Shown here one piece after another: positions 9,281 through 19,999 of a stretch of 64,000 nt of DNA. Each line of letters starts with the position of its first letter. The stretch's first letter is position 1. The position numbers and the translations under genes were made by a program. The DNA comes from Bacteroidota bacterium (GTDB lineage Bacteria; Bacteroidota; Bacteroidia; SXHM01): positions 35,102 through 99,101 of the forward strand of contig CANJWH010000004.1 in assembly GCA_947478465.1 (NCBI GenBank), written 5' to 3'. Under the pieces are notes generated by a model. It ran no database searches and was not told the DNA's origin. It saw nothing but the letters and a program-made list of their open reading frames with translations.

Positions 9281-10006
9281 ATGACAGTTACACCTTATAA
9301 AACAGAAGCAGGAAAAAAAGAGCAAGTGGCTGAGATGTTCAACAACATTTCGCCCAGCTACGATTTTTTGAATCATTTTCTTTCATTAGGAATTGATGTG
9401 TTATGGAGAAAAAAAGCAATCGCTTTTTTGAAAGATGCAAAGCCTAAAACCATTTTAGATATTGCTACAGGAACAGGTGATTTAGCCATTGAAGCCCTTA
9501 GTCTGAACCCAGATAAAATAACGGGAGTAGACATTTCTGAAGGAATGCTGGCCGTTGGAAAACAGAAAATAAAAAAGAAAAAGCTGGAAGATAAAATTGA
9601 ACTTCAGTTAGGCGATTCAGAAAAACTTTTGTTTGCGGACAATAATTTTGATGCAGTTACCGTTGCTTTTGGTGTGCGCAACTTCGAAAACCTTGAAAAA
9701 GGACTTACTGATATTTATCGGGTGCTTAAACCGGGCGGAACATTTGTTGTACTTGAATTCTCAAAACCCGTAACATTCCCTGTGAAGCAACTGTATAACT
9801 TTTACTTTAACAGCATATTACCATTCTTCGGGAAAGTAATATCTAAAGATAATTCGGCATATACCTATTTACCAGAATCTGTAAAATCATTCCCTGATGG
9901 AGAAAACTTTACCCGGCTTTTAATTAAAACAGGATTTAGCGCTACCAAAATGAAACCACTTACTTTTGGTATAGCAACAATTTATGTGGGTAAAAAAACA
10001 GGTTAG
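9281..10006 (+). CDS. ubiE: Bifunctional demethylmenaquinone/ubiquinone methyltransferase
   Basis: [64 protein letters not shown]. Confidence 0.96.
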   Translation: MTVTPYKTEAGKKEQVAEMFNNISPSYDFLNHFLSLGIDVLWRKKAIAFLKDAKPKTILDIATGTGDLAIEALSLNPDKITGVDISEGMLAVGKQKIKKKKLEDKIELQLGDSEKLLFADNNFDAVTVAFGVRNFENLEKGLTDIYRVLKPGGTFVVLEFSKPVTFPVKQLYNFYFNSILPFFGKVISKDNSAYTYLPESVKSFPDGENFTRLLIKTGFSATKMKPLTFGIATIYVGKKTG

Positions 10007-10043
10007 ACAAAGTGTAACCTCACAACTGAGATTTGTAGCATTT

Positions 10044-10790
10044 ATGCGGATTATCCTGTCTGCACTCTTATTATTTTGTCTTTTTCCGGAGCAAACTAAT
10101 GCACAGATTTTTAACAGAAAATTTGAAGGAGATCCTCATAAGCGGTTGCCTAAATACGATCGTCAGCGGTTGCATTTCGGTTTTACATTGGGCGTAAACA
10201 GTACAACGTTCAGGGTGCGTAATGTTGAAAATATTCAACAATTTGATTCAGTTTTTGTAATTGACCCTCACCCGCAGGTGGGTTTTAACCTTGGTATTAT
10301 TACTGACCTTAGAATTGGGCAGCACTTTAACCTTCGTTTTATTCCCGATCTTTCTTTTGCCGACCGCAGATTGCAATATACGCTGAGCACATTAGACACT
10401 CTCGGGCAACCGGTACAACGAAGCGAAGAACAAAAATTAGAATCGGTTTTATTGGAGTTTCCGCTTTCACTGAAATTTAAATCGGTGAGGATAAACGATG
10501 GCAATTGGAGGGTTTATGTTCTGGGTGGAGGTAAGTTTATTATGGATATGGCTTCACAATCCAAAATAAAAACGGGAGATAACGAAGTGGTGGTAAAGCT
10601 CAATCGTCTCGATTATGCTTATGAATTAGGCGTGGGCTTTGATATTTACATGCAGTATTTTAAGTTTTCCCCTGAACTGAAAGTCTCATTTGGACTGAAT
10701 AATCTGTTGGTTAAGGACGAAACCATTTATACCCAAAGTATCAATAAACTGAACTCAATGGCATTTTTGCTGTCGTTTCACTTTGAATAG
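10044..10790 (+). CDS. porT: PorT family outer-membrane protein, type IX secretion
   Basis: Start re-assigned to 10044 (MRIILSALLLFCLFPEQTNA); beta-barrel with LHFGFTLGVNSTTFRV...HPQVGFNLGIITDLRIGQHFNLRFIPDLSF; adjacency to ubiE is a recurrent Bacteroidota arrangement. Confidence 0.85.
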   Translation: MRIILSALLLFCLFPEQTNAQIFNRKFEGDPHKRLPKYDRQRLHFGFTLGVNSTTFRVRNVENIQQFDSVFVIDPHPQVGFNLGIITDLRIGQHFNLRFIPDLSFADRRLQYTLSTLDTLGQPVQRSEEQKLESVLLEFPLSLKFKSVRINDGNWRVYVLGGGKFIMDMASQSKIKTGDNEVVVKLNRLDYAYELGVGFDIYMQYFKFSPELKVSFGLNNLLVKDETIYTQSINKLNSMAFLLSFHFE

Positions 10791-10796
10791 GATGTT

Positions 10797-10861
10797 GTAA
10801 TGCTGAACTTGTTTCAGCATCTTCTTATTAATAAGACACTAAACCAAGTTCAGTGTGATGG
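10797..10861. repeat. Dispersed imperfect palindrome, copy 2
   Basis: tgtaatgctgaacttgtttcagcatcttcttattaataagacactaaaccaagttcagtgtgatg; between convergent genes. Confidence 0.75.
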
Positions 10862-10862
10862 T

Positions 10863-12365
10863 TTATTCCCACTTAAAAACATCTTCAATTCTTCTTGGTC
10901 GCAGAATGTTCTTCCATGAAAAATCTTTGAGCTTCAAGTCTTCTTTTGTAACTTCTTTTAGAGGATAAAGTGTAGCGTCAGGCTTGGTGATGAAGGTGAT
11001 GGATTTTACCTTGTTACTGTCAACGAAAATTAACATGTCGCTGCTTTCGGCTTTGTTTACGTTTTCAACAGGTTTGTCATCTTCGTGTGCATAATAAATG
11101 GTTTGCCCGTTGCCGATAACGCGAACTTTGTAGAGTTTACTGTTCTCGAAAAAACCATTCATATTTTTGCCTTTTATCTGGTTGAAGTGCGCTGTATCTT
11201 CGCTTGAAATAATAAAGGCATTATTGCGCATGCGCATTTCATGCATTTTTCCGTTTGCCATTTGCAGGAAAGTGGTGTCGGAGGTTAATTGGTTACTATC
11301 GTTCCAAAGTATTGGTGTTCGGAACATACTTATAGCCGAATCTTTATAGGAATATACCAATGAGTCACACATTCCCTGAAAATCGTTTTTAAAGAATTTA
11401 GCTTTGTAGAATGCAAATAACGTGCGTTTGTCTGATAGTGTATCAAGTGTGGTTTTAAGTGTATCTGCATGGAGGTAAAGTGTGTCGCCACTTAAGTTTT
11501 GTTTCATAAGAGCTTTGCCGGTTACAATCGTTTTTTCATCGCTGCGAAAGAACTCTCCGTAATCACCGTTGATAACCACTTCCTGCACGGTATCGCGAAG
11601 GATGATATTGTTGATGGCTTTTCCGAAACCGGTTGCGCGGTCATAATAAATGCTGTCACCAGTTATGGTTTGTTCTTTTGAAGTAATTTTTGCATGTTGA
11701 TTGAACTGTGAAACATCCTTGCGGGTATCATACCACCCGTTTTCGCAATAGATGGTATTTTCATCGCTTACAATTACGGTGGGGCCAAGGAAATAAGCCA
11801 CCTCTGTGGTGGTTTTGAATTTCAGCGTATCGCAGTTGATGGTGTATTTAGGATTTACAAGCACTACATTTTTCCGGAAGTGCAGCATTTTTTCTCCAGA
11901 ATAATAATAGCCTAAAATACTTGTAAGTGTGTCTTCTTTCTGTACTATTTTTCCGCCTGTTGTGTAGTTGGAGATCCCACTGGTGCGGTCATATGTTAGC
12001 CTGTCGGTGGTGAGTTTTATTTCTTTATCAATGAGCACCACATTGCCGGTAACCACTGCCACTTTTGTGTTGCCGTTGTAGTTAAGTTTTTCTCCATATA
12101 GGTCAAGCGTATCGCCTTGTTTAATATGAACACGGCTGAAGGCATCCATGGTATTGGTTTCGCTATAGAGCCATGCGCTGTCGCAAAACATAAGTGCATC
12201 ATCGTGTTTGAACTGCACATCTCCCAACAGCCTGCGCACTTTGCCTGTTTGACGTTCATCGTATTGCAGCTCGTTGGCATGCAGCAGTTCTATTTTGCTC
12301 GGACTCTCCTGCGCAAAGGCGCTAAGGGTTGAAGAAAGAATTAAAACAAGAGAAAATCCACGCAT
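10863..12365 (-). CDS. OstA-like (LptA/LptD N-terminal-like) organic solvent tolerance protein
   Basis: 500 aa, signal peptide; repeated OstA pattern (GDVQFKHDDALMFCDSAWLYSETNTMDAFSRVHIKQGDTLDLYGEKLNYNG...). Confidence 0.88.
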   Translation of the reverse strand: MRGFSLVLILSSTLSAFAQESPSKIELLHANELQYDERQTGKVRRLLGDVQFKHDDALMFCDSAWLYSETNTMDAFSRVHIKQGDTLDLYGEKLNYNGNTKVAVVTGNVVLIDKEIKLTTDRLTYDRTSGISNYTTGGKIVQKEDTLTSILGYYYSGEKMLHFRKNVVLVNPKYTINCDTLKFKTTTEVAYFLGPTVIVSDENTIYCENGWYDTRKDVSQFNQHAKITSKEQTITGDSIYYDRATGFGKAINNIILRDTVQEVVINGDYGEFFRSDEKTIVTGKALMKQNLSGDTLYLHADTLKTTLDTLSDKRTLFAFYKAKFFKNDFQGMCDSLVYSYKDSAISMFRTPILWNDSNQLTSDTTFLQMANGKMHEMRMRNNAFIISSEDTAHFNQIKGKNMNGFFENSKLYKVRVIGNGQTIYYAHEDDKPVENVNKAESSDMLIFVDSNKVKSITFITKPDATLYPLKEVTKEDLKLKDFSWKNILRPRRIEDVFKWE

Positions 12366-12380
12366 TGCAGCGCGAAAATA

Positions 12381-13448
12381 TCAAAACAATTCCAATTGCT
12401 TTGCTTCGCCCGGCCTGCGAAAAGCGGCTGTATTTAATTCTTCTGAATAGCGGCCTTTCATATAGCGTTTTACTGAGTTCACAAATATCTGTTTAATAGA
12501 ATCGGCAATTTTGCCTTCACCTTTTATGCGTGTGCCGTAGCGACTGTCGTTCAATTGTCCGCCATGGCACTCCTGAATCTGATGCAGGACTTTCTCTGCC
12601 CTGTCTGGAAAATTTTTGTGAATCCAGTCTGTGAAAATCTCGCCAATAGAACCATTCAGTCGAACTATGGTGTAGCCCGCATTTACTGCTCCGTTGTCGG
12701 CAGCCTGTTTAATGATGCTTGGAATTTCCATGCTGTTAAGCCCGGGAATAATGGGCGCAGTCATCACTCCGCAAGGCACACCCGCTTTTGATAATTGGTT
12801 TAAAATATTCAGTCGCTTTTTTGCAGAGGCCGTGCGTGGCTCCATTTTTAGACGCAATTCTTCTTTCAGTGATGTGATAGATACCATAACGTGAACCAAT
12901 TTGTGCTTTGCAAGTTCGCTCAATAAGTCAGTATCGCGAAGAATAAGACTGTTCTTTGTTATCATGCCAATCGGGTTGCGGTATTCCAGAAAAATCTCCA
13001 ATAGCTGCCGAGTTATTTTTAGCTTTTTTTCAATAGGTTGATAACAATCTGTATTGCCAGAGACCATTACGGGTGATGGAACCCAGCTTTTTTTGTCAAA
13101 TGCCTCGCGCAGTAGTTTGGCGGCATCGGGTTTAACAATTATTTTGCGTTCAAAATCCAGACCTGCGCTAAAACCCCAGTATTGATGAGCATTGCGTGCA
13201 TAGCAATAAATGCAGCCGTGCTCACATCCCTGATAAGGATTGAGTGAATACATTCCGGGAATATCAGGGCTTTCCACTTTGTTGATGATTTTTTTAGGAT
13301 GCTCAAAAAATAGTTTTGTGCGCTCATCACCTAAAAATTCTTCATCAAGTGCTTCAATATGTTCCTTTACATATTCTTGTTTCAGAAAACGGTTGGCAGT
13401 GTTAAGCTGTGCACCTCTGCCTTTAAAATAATTTTCTTCGTTTTCCAT
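12381..13448 (-). CDS. PA0069-family radical SAM protein
   Basis: NPYQGCEHGCIYCYARNAHQYWGFSAGLDFERKI with CxxxCxxC motif; TDCYQPIEKKLKITRQLLEIFLEYRNPIGMITKN. Confidence 0.93.
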   Translation of the reverse strand: MENEENYFKGRGAQLNTANRFLKQEYVKEHIEALDEEFLGDERTKLFFEHPKKIINKVESPDIPGMYSLNPYQGCEHGCIYCYARNAHQYWGFSAGLDFERKIIVKPDAAKLLREAFDKKSWVPSPVMVSGNTDCYQPIEKKLKITRQLLEIFLEYRNPIGMITKNSLILRDTDLLSELAKHKLVHVMVSITSLKEELRLKMEPRTASAKKRLNILNQLSKAGVPCGVMTAPIIPGLNSMEIPSIIKQAADNGAVNAGYTIVRLNGSIGEIFTDWIHKNFPDRAEKVLHQIQECHGGQLNDSRYGTRIKGEGKIADSIKQIFVNSVKRYMKGRYSEELNTAAFRRPGEAKQLELF

Positions 13449-13537
13449 ACCCTAAAAATAATGAATACAGTTTTCTTTTTACTCGTTGTTAGTAAATTTC
13501 TTTCTGCAACTTTGTGCCTAAGCAACTTAGCAAGAAA

Positions 13538-14137
13538 ATGAAATTACCTGAATCTGTTTTTAATGAATTAGCCGACAATCTTGCCGTAAAAGGCTGGGCT
13601 GTTACCGATGATTTATTTGCCGCTGATTTATTGCAAGAATTCTTAAAAGAAGAAATGCTGCTTTTTAAAAATGGAGAATTTAAAAAGGCAGGCATAGGAA
13701 AAGGCACGGAACATAAAGTAGTTTCCGAAATACGCAATGATTATGTACACTGGCTGGATGAAGATAATCTAACAGAATTTCAACAACAGTTTTGGCTGCA
13801 AATGCAGGAACTTAAACAGTTTCTGAATCGCGAATTTTTTCTTGGACTGAAAGAAATGGAATTTCACTTTGCTGTTTACCCTGAAGGTAGTTTTTATAAA
13901 AAGCATCTTGACCGTTTTCAGCGAGATTCAGGCCGCACAATTTCCTGTGTATTGTATCTTAACCGAGATTGGAAGGATGGAGACGGGGGACAATTGCGTA
14001 TTTACAATAATGAAACTTACATGGATTTAATTCCAGTATTCGGTCGTTTCATTTGTTTTAAAAGTGATGAAATTGAGCACGAAGTTTTGCCCACAAATAA
14101 AGAACGATACAGTATTACGGGATGGATGAAAAACTAA
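13538..14137 (+). CDS. 2OG-Fe(II) oxygenase (prolyl 4-hydroxylase-like)
   Basis: FYKKHLDRFQ...RTISCVLYLNRDWKDGDGGQLRIY...FICFKSDEIEHEVLPT: HxD...H...(R) facial triad pattern. Confidence 0.85.
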   Translation: MKLPESVFNELADNLAVKGWAVTDDLFAADLLQEFLKEEMLLFKNGEFKKAGIGKGTEHKVVSEIRNDYVHWLDEDNLTEFQQQFWLQMQELKQFLNREFFLGLKEMEFHFAVYPEGSFYKKHLDRFQRDSGRTISCVLYLNRDWKDGDGGQLRIYNNETYMDLIPVFGRFICFKSDEIEHEVLPTNKERYSITGWMKN

Positions 14138-14147
14138 AAAGAAATAA

Positions 14148-14705
14148 ATGGCACAAACCCCAACAACTATAATTCCTCTTGGCTTTTCAGCACCGGAATT
14201 TTCATTGCACGATACCGTTTCAGGTAAAGTAATATCGCTAAATGAACTTAAATCAGATAAAGCAACAGTGATTATGTTCATCTGCAATCATTGTCCTTTT
14301 GTGGTTCATATAGTAGATGAACTTGTAAAACTTGCAAATGATTATATTCCTAATGGTGTTTCGTTCATTGCCATAAGTTCAAATGATGTAGTGAAATATC
14401 CGCAGGACGGACCAGTAAAAATGAAAGAATTTGCGATGGCAAATAATTTCCCCTTTTCATATTTATATGACGAAACTCAGGATGTTGCACGTGCTTATTC
14501 TGCCGCATGTACGCCAGACTTCAGCATTTTTGATAGTGACTTAAAATGCATTTACCGTGGACAATTAGACGATTCGCGACCATCCAATGGAAAGCCTGTT
14601 ACCGGAAAAGATATTCGTGAGGCGCTAGATGCAATTCTTGAAGGAAAATCTGTGAATCCAGAGCAAAAGGTGAGTATTGGGTGCAACATTAAATGGAAGC
14701 AATAG
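14148..14705 (+). CDS. Thioredoxin family / AhpC-TSA-like redoxin
   Basis: APEFSLHDTVSGKVISLNELKSDKATVIMFICNHCPFVVHI...YDETQDVARAYSAACTPDFSIFD. Confidence 0.9.
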   Translation: MAQTPTTIIPLGFSAPEFSLHDTVSGKVISLNELKSDKATVIMFICNHCPFVVHIVDELVKLANDYIPNGVSFIAISSNDVVKYPQDGPVKMKEFAMANNFPFSYLYDETQDVARAYSAACTPDFSIFDSDLKCIYRGQLDDSRPSNGKPVTGKDIREALDAILEGKSVNPEQKVSIGCNIKWKQ

Positions 14706-15549
14706 TTTTTTTTGCATCCTGTCTTTTGCTGTAAAGAATGTTCAGTAAAACACCAGCTACAACTAAAGATATCCCTAGAACAGCAAGCCAGCCATGGGTT
14801 TCGCCAAAGAACCCCCAGCCAAACGCAAGTGCATAAACAACACTCAGGTATTGTAAAATCATCACTTTTCCTGTTGTTTCTGCATGAAGAGCTTTAGTCA
14901 TATACAACTGCCCTATTTGCACACAAATTCCCATTAACACAAGGAAAAGCAAATCAAGTGGAGTAGGAGTTACCCACTGAAAAAGACAGGCAATTGCAGC
15001 AAACGGGAGCGAGACAAGTGGGAAATAAAAGACCACAACAATTGGATGGTCAGTATCTCTTAATTTTCTCACCACTGAATAGGCTAGCCCTGAAAACATT
15101 GCCGAAGCAATTCCAAGCGAGAGCCAAAAGAGGCTGATGCGCTCGTCAAAACCTTTGATAAAAGCAACACCTGTAAAAGAAACTGCAAAGAATAACCATT
15201 GCATGGGTTTTAATTTTTCACCCAGAAATATCATTGCAAAAATTGCTGTAAAAATGGGACTAAGGTTTTGAAGTGTAACTGCAGTTCCCAGTGGAATTGC
15301 CTGCAATGTTGAAAAGTAAATAGATAACGAAATCAATCCAATAAATCCACGCAAAAACAATGATTTCTTATTATTCCCAAATGGATTTAAACCATAATAA
15401 TGAATAGAAGATATACTTAGAATAATAGAAACTAATGAGCGAAAGAAAATGAGTTCGTGGGGTGGAATATCAGGAAGAAATTTCACTAGCAAATTCATCA
15501 GCGAAAAAGCCAGTGTGCTGATGAGCATATAAAGGATTGCTTTGCTCAA
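14689..15549 (-). CDS. DMT superfamily (EamA) transporter
   Basis: 286 aa, about ten hydrophobic segments; ELIFFRSLVSIILS, PIFTAIFAMIFLGEKLKPMQWL. Confidence 0.9.
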   Translation of the reverse strand: MSKAILYMLISTLAFSLMNLLVKFLPDIPPHELIFFRSLVSIILSISSIHYYGLNPFGNNKKSLFLRGFIGLISLSIYFSTLQAIPLGTAVTLQNLSPIFTAIFAMIFLGEKLKPMQWLFFAVSFTGVAFIKGFDERISLFWLSLGIASAMFSGLAYSVVRKLRDTDHPIVVVFYFPLVSLPFAAIACLFQWVTPTPLDLLFLVLMGICVQIGQLYMTKALHAETTGKVMILQYLSVVYALAFGWGFFGETHGWLAVLGISLVVAGVLLNILYSKRQDAKKTIASI

Positions 15550-15560
15550 AATTTACGATT

Positions 15561-16727
15561 TCAGGATTTGTGTGCTTTTACGTAGGTATTTACATCCGCA
15601 GCAGTAATCTTCTTATCACAGAGAATTATTAAACGCTCTACCACATTTCGTAATTCGCGAATGTTGCCTGTCCAGTCAATGCTTTGCAATGCTTTCAGCG
15701 CATCGGTTGCAAATTCTTTTTGCGGCATTCCGTATTCCTGGCAAATCTGTTGAAGAAAGTGTTTTGCCAGTGTAGGGATATCATCTTTGCGCTCATTGAG
15801 CGATGGAACATGAATAAGAATAACGCCCAATCGATGGTATAAATCTTCACGAAAATTTCCTTTTTCAATTTCCTTTTTCAGGTTTTTATTTGTGGCGGCA
15901 ATCACACGCACATTTACATTTATTTCCTTGTCGCCTCCAACTCTTGTAATTTTACTTTCCTGCAAGGCTCGCAAAACTTTTGCTTGAGCGGAAAGGCTCA
16001 TGTCTCCAATTTCATCCAGAAATAAAGTTCCGCCATCTGCTAATTCAAAGTTTCCTTTTTTCTGGCGGATGGCAGAAGTGAAAGCTCCTTTTTCATGCCC
16101 GAACAATTCGCTTTCAATTAACTCTGATGGAATTGCAGCGCAGTTCACTTCAATTAATGGAGCTGAAGAACGCTGACTATTCTCATGTATAGCGTGAGCA
16201 ACTAACTCTTTCCCGGTTCCGTTTTCTCCGGTAATTAAAACGCGTGCATCTGTTGGTGCAACGCGACTAATCATTTCGTGAATTTTTTTGATAGAACCTG
16301 ATTCTCCAATCATTTCGTACTTCTTGCTGACTTTCTTTTTCAGAATTTTTGTCTCCGTAACTAAGTTTGATTTCTCAAATGCATTGCGGATTGTAACAAG
16401 TAACCGATTTAAATCTGGCGGTTTTGAAATGTAATCGTAAGCGCCTTTGCGGATAGCATCTACAGCGGTGTCAATGTTACCGTGCCCTGAAATCATAACA
16501 ACAGGTACATCAGAATTAGTTTCAAGTATTTTATCTAAAACTTCCAAACCATCCATCTTTGGCATTTTGATATCACATAAAACAACATCATAATGATTGG
16601 ACTTAACAAGTTTAAGCCCTTCTAAACCATCGGGTGCATCATCAATAGCGTATCCTTCGTTTTCAAGGATATCACGCAGTGTTCTGCGTATACTATTTTC
16701 ATCGTCAATTATTAAAATACGTTTCAT
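15561..16727 (-). CDS. Sigma-54-dependent response regulator (NtrC-type)
   Basis: Receiver (ILIIDDENSIRRTLRDIL..DVVLCDIKMPKMDG) plus AAA+ domain with GENGTGKELVA and GAFTSA motif. No adjacent sensor kinase in window. Confidence 0.95.
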   Translation of the reverse strand: MKRILIIDDENSIRRTLRDILENEGYAIDDAPDGLEGLKLVKSNHYDVVLCDIKMPKMDGLEVLDKILETNSDVPVVMISGHGNIDTAVDAIRKGAYDYISKPPDLNRLLVTIRNAFEKSNLVTETKILKKKVSKKYEMIGESGSIKKIHEMISRVAPTDARVLITGENGTGKELVAHAIHENSQRSSAPLIEVNCAAIPSELIESELFGHEKGAFTSAIRQKKGNFELADGGTLFLDEIGDMSLSAQAKVLRALQESKITRVGGDKEINVNVRVIAATNKNLKKEIEKGNFREDLYHRLGVILIHVPSLNERKDDIPTLAKHFLQQICQEYGMPQKEFATDALKALQSIDWTGNIRELRNVVERLIILCDKKITAADVNTYVKAHKS

Positions 16728-17653
16728 AGCTTTTTTGTTATTTCTGATAAAACACCCTCTTTTAATGCGAAGGTAGAAAGCCTCATTTTTTTTATGTCAA
16801 ATTCACGCAAAATGAAATTAGTAAACAATGATGCAAGGACAATCATATCTACCCGCATTTCAATTAATCCTTCCATTTTGTAACGTTCATCAAGATTTGA
16901 TTTTATAATCAGGTTGTGAATTTTATTAAAATCTTCGAGATTAAATTCGTAAGAAGTTTTGTTGTCAAGCGTTTTCTCTTGGTGAAACCTGCAAAAAATC
17001 ATTTCTGCAAAAGTATCAAACGAGCCTGAAGAACCAATTAGCGTATCAATCGGATGTTGCTCAACAGCTTTGAAAAGTGGCTGCAGTTTTTCTCTTAAAT
17101 AATTATCGATTTTTTGAATTTCGAACTCCGTAACCGGTTCAGAATGTTTAAAGAATTCATACATCCGAGAAACGCCTAAATCAAAACTATGCTTCCAGAA
17201 AATCTGTTCATTATTACAAATGATGAACTCTGTGCTTCCTCCGCCAATATCCATCACCAGAGCCTTGTCTGGGCCTATGTCCAATGCCTGACGAACACCG
17301 GCATAAATCAGTTCTGCTTCTTTTTCTCCTGAGATAATATTTACTTCAATATCGGTCTGTTTTTTAATTTCAGCTACAAAATCATTTCCATTTTTCGCGC
17401 TTCTCACTGCAGAAGTAGCAAAGGCAAAAATCTTTGTTACACTGTATCTATTAGCAGTTTCAAGATGTTTTTGCATTGCATCAATACCGCGTTGAAATGG
17501 AGATGGCGTAATAACATTGGTATTTATTCCACCTTCACCAAGCTTCACTGCAATCTTAGTGTTGAAAATAATTTTGTAAGAATGATTGGCGGCAATTTCA
17601 GCCACCATCAGGTTAAATGTATTCGTGCCTAAATCTATGATTGCAATTCGCAC
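16724..17653 (-). CDS. Ppx/GppA phosphatase family exopolyphosphatase
   Basis: IIDLGTNTFNLMVAEI, VMDIGGGSTEFII, SSGSFDTFAEM. Confidence 0.94.
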   Translation of the reverse strand: MRIAIIDLGTNTFNLMVAEIAANHSYKIIFNTKIAVKLGEGGINTNVITPSPFQRGIDAMQKHLETANRYSVTKIFAFATSAVRSAKNGNDFVAEIKKQTDIEVNIISGEKEAELIYAGVRQALDIGPDKALVMDIGGGSTEFIICNNEQIFWKHSFDLGVSRMYEFFKHSEPVTEFEIQKIDNYLREKLQPLFKAVEQHPIDTLIGSSGSFDTFAEMIFCRFHQEKTLDNKTSYEFNLEDFNKIHNLIIKSNLDERYKMEGLIEMRVDMIVLASLFTNFILREFDIKKMRLSTFALKEGVLSEITKKL

Positions 17654-17663
17654 AAGGTTGATT

Positions 17664-18998
17664 TTAGTGATAACGAATCCATTTCCATAATTCTTTGTAA
17701 TTCACTTTTTTGCCATACATAAGAATTCCTGTGCGGTAAATTTTACCAGCAAACCAAGTCGTTGCAATAAAACCGATAATCAGCAACGACATAGAAATCC
17801 ATAAATCTGTGTAAGGATAAGGTATCCCGAAAGGCAGGCGAACCATCATAATTATTGGTGATGTAAATGGAATTATAGAAAACCAGAATGCCATTGGCCC
17901 TTCAGGATTATTCATAACAAACTGTGCCATTACAAATGAAAGAATAAGCGGAATGGTAATCGGGAGCATGAATTGTTGTGTGTCGGCCTCATTGTCAACT
18001 GCTGCACCAACAGCGGCAAATAATGCACCATATAGCAAATAGCCGCCAATGAAGTAAAAGATAAAAGCACCAATAAGTAATGGGAAATTTATCTTATCAA
18101 TACTTTTCCAGATTTCGTCCATATCTTCAGCAGCAGGTTGTTGTGCTTGCATATTTGGTTGTAATGCTGGTTGTCCGTTCATTGTCTGCTCCATAGGAAC
18201 CGGAGCCGGAAGTGAATTTTTTTCTACTCCCAAAAATCCTTTTGCTGCAGAAACAATTGTTGTAGTCAAAAATATCCAAAGCAAAAACTGAGTCAATCCA
18301 ACCATTGCAATACCTATTATTTTTCCCATCATCAGTTGAAATGGCTTTACTGAAGAAATAATTACTTCAACAATACGGTTTGATTTTTCTTCTATAACAC
18401 CGCGCATTACCTGAGCACCATAAAGGAATATGAAAAAATAAATCAAAACACCGCCCAGCATTCCTACTACCATACTCAACTCCGTATTCTTGCTTTCTTT
18501 TACACCGCTTTCATATTTGCTTTTGCGCATTTTTATATCGGTCTTGGCTGCAGCCAGAGTTTTTTTATCAATGCCTGCTTCTGATAGTTTCAGACTTTCC
18601 AACTCATTTTCAATGGAAGTTTCAATGAACATAATGGTATTAAAACCCGGTTGTTTTTTATAAATTATTTCCGCACCATTGCTGTTAATAATGTTTTGAG
18701 GAATGTAAAGTACAGCAGAATAATAATCTTCATCTAATTGTTTTTCTGCTTCCTTGATATTCATGTCTTTCACAAAATGAAACTTCAGATTATCCTTGTC
18801 AGAAAAACTGTTGTTGAATAATAAACTCTCGTCCACAACAAGCACATCCGTTTTTTCATCTTCCTGTGTTGCCATCCAGATAGGCACAACAAACAATGCA
18901 CCCATCAGCAGCGGGCCAAGGATTGTCATGATGATGAATGACTTTTGTTTTACCCGGGTAAGGTACTCGCGTTTTATGATAAGAACTATTTTATGCAT
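17664..18998 (-). CDS. ABC transporter permease (ABC-2 / NatB-like)
   Basis: IIKREYLTRVKQKSFIIMTILGPLLMG; GVIEEKSNRIVEVIISSVKPFQLMMGKIIGIAMVG. Confidence 0.93.
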   Translation of the reverse strand: MHKIVLIIKREYLTRVKQKSFIIMTILGPLLMGALFVVPIWMATQEDEKTDVLVVDESLLFNNSFSDKDNLKFHFVKDMNIKEAEKQLDEDYYSAVLYIPQNIINSNGAEIIYKKQPGFNTIMFIETSIENELESLKLSEAGIDKKTLAAAKTDIKMRKSKYESGVKESKNTELSMVVGMLGGVLIYFFIFLYGAQVMRGVIEEKSNRIVEVIISSVKPFQLMMGKIIGIAMVGLTQFLLWIFLTTTIVSAAKGFLGVEKNSLPAPVPMEQTMNGQPALQPNMQAQQPAAEDMDEIWKSIDKINFPLLIGAFIFYFIGGYLLYGALFAAVGAAVDNEADTQQFMLPITIPLILSFVMAQFVMNNPEGPMAFWFSIIPFTSPIIMMVRLPFGIPYPYTDLWISMSLLIIGFIATTWFAGKIYRTGILMYGKKVNYKELWKWIRYH

Positions 18999-19926
18999 GT
19001 GCCAGTTTTTTTAAAGCGTTCATTTCGTTTACTTTCTGAATAAAAATATCATTCATTGCAGGAATTTCTTCTTTGAATGAAACAATATTTACACGGGGAA
19101 TAAGTGCAGACAGTAATTCGTTTGAATTATGATTCCCGATTTTTATTCTCACCACTTTTTTGCCGTCATCTTCTTCTGTTGCAAGTAAATCAAAACCTGC
19201 GGGAAGCTGCAATCCGCTTCCACTTTGATCAAGATAGGCAACTTCCCAGATATTGTTTTTATAAGCCGAACGGATTTCTGAAACTGATCCGTCCAATATT
19301 TTTTTTGATTGATTAATGAGTGCAATGTCATCACATAATTCTTCAACTGAGCCCATATTATGAGTTGAGAAGATAATGGTTGTGCCATTTTTCTTTAGCC
19401 TCAGAATTTCTTCTTTTATTATATTGGTATTAATAGGGTCAAAGCCGCTGAAAGGTTCATCTAATATGAGTAATTCGGGTTCATGCAGAATAGTGACAAT
19501 GAACTGAACTTTTTGCGCCATACCCTTTGAAAGTTCTTCAACTTTCTTTTTCCACCAGCTTTCAATCTCAAATTTTTCAAACCAATATTTTAGTTTGGTT
19601 AGTGCATCTTTTCGGCTCAAACCTTTCAGTTGTGCAAGATATAATGCCTGTTCACCAACTTCCATTTTTTTATACAAGCCACGTTCTTCCGGCAGGTACC
19701 CAATTTTTTCGGTGTCAGCAGCAATAAGTTTTCTTCCATGGAAATACAGTGTTCCACTATCAGGCGCTGTAATTTGCGTAATCATTCTGATGAGTGTTGT
19801 TTTACCTGCGCCATTAGGACCAAGTAAACCAAAGATGCTATTTTCTCTTACGCTAATGCTCACATCATCCAAAGCAAGATGCGTTGCATATCTTTTGGTA
19901 ATATTTTCTGCTTTAAAAATCTCCAT
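18991..19926 (-). CDS. ABC transporter ATP-binding protein (NatA-like)
   Basis: Walker A GPNGAGKTT, LSKGMAQKVQ signature, LLILDEPFSGFDP; overlaps permease start. Confidence 0.95.
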   Translation of the reverse strand: MEIFKAENITKRYATHLALDDVSISVRENSIFGLLGPNGAGKTTLIRMITQITAPDSGTLYFHGRKLIAADTEKIGYLPEERGLYKKMEVGEQALYLAQLKGLSRKDALTKLKYWFEKFEIESWWKKKVEELSKGMAQKVQFIVTILHEPELLILDEPFSGFDPINTNIIKEEILRLKKNGTTIIFSTHNMGSVEELCDDIALINQSKKILDGSVSEIRSAYKNNIWEVAYLDQSGSGLQLPAGFDLLATEEDDGKKVVRIKIGNHNSNELLSALIPRVNIVSFKEEIPAMNDIFIQKVNEMNALKKLAHA

Positions 19927-19960
19927 GTATTTCTGATGTTAAAATATGATACTAAGTAAC

Positions 19961-19995
19961 AAAAAAATCCCCCGCGTATAGCGAGGGAGTTTTTA
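19961..19995 (-). terminator. Terminator-like hairpin downstream of dnaJ
   Basis: aaaaaaatcccccgcgtatagcgagggagttttta; immediately after the dnaJ stop on the minus strand. Confidence 0.7.
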
Positions 19996-19999
19996 TTAA

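Noticed and set aside
15561-16727. Sigma-54 response regulator as part of a local two-component system
   Set aside because: No sensor kinase gene next to it in the window; neighbour is a Ppx/GppA phosphatase.
17664-19926. ABC ATPase/permease pair as the missing GldA partner
   Set aside because: The ATPase overlaps its own ABC-2 permease gene (NatAB-like), more than 20 kb from gldFG; no sequence reason to assign it as GldA.
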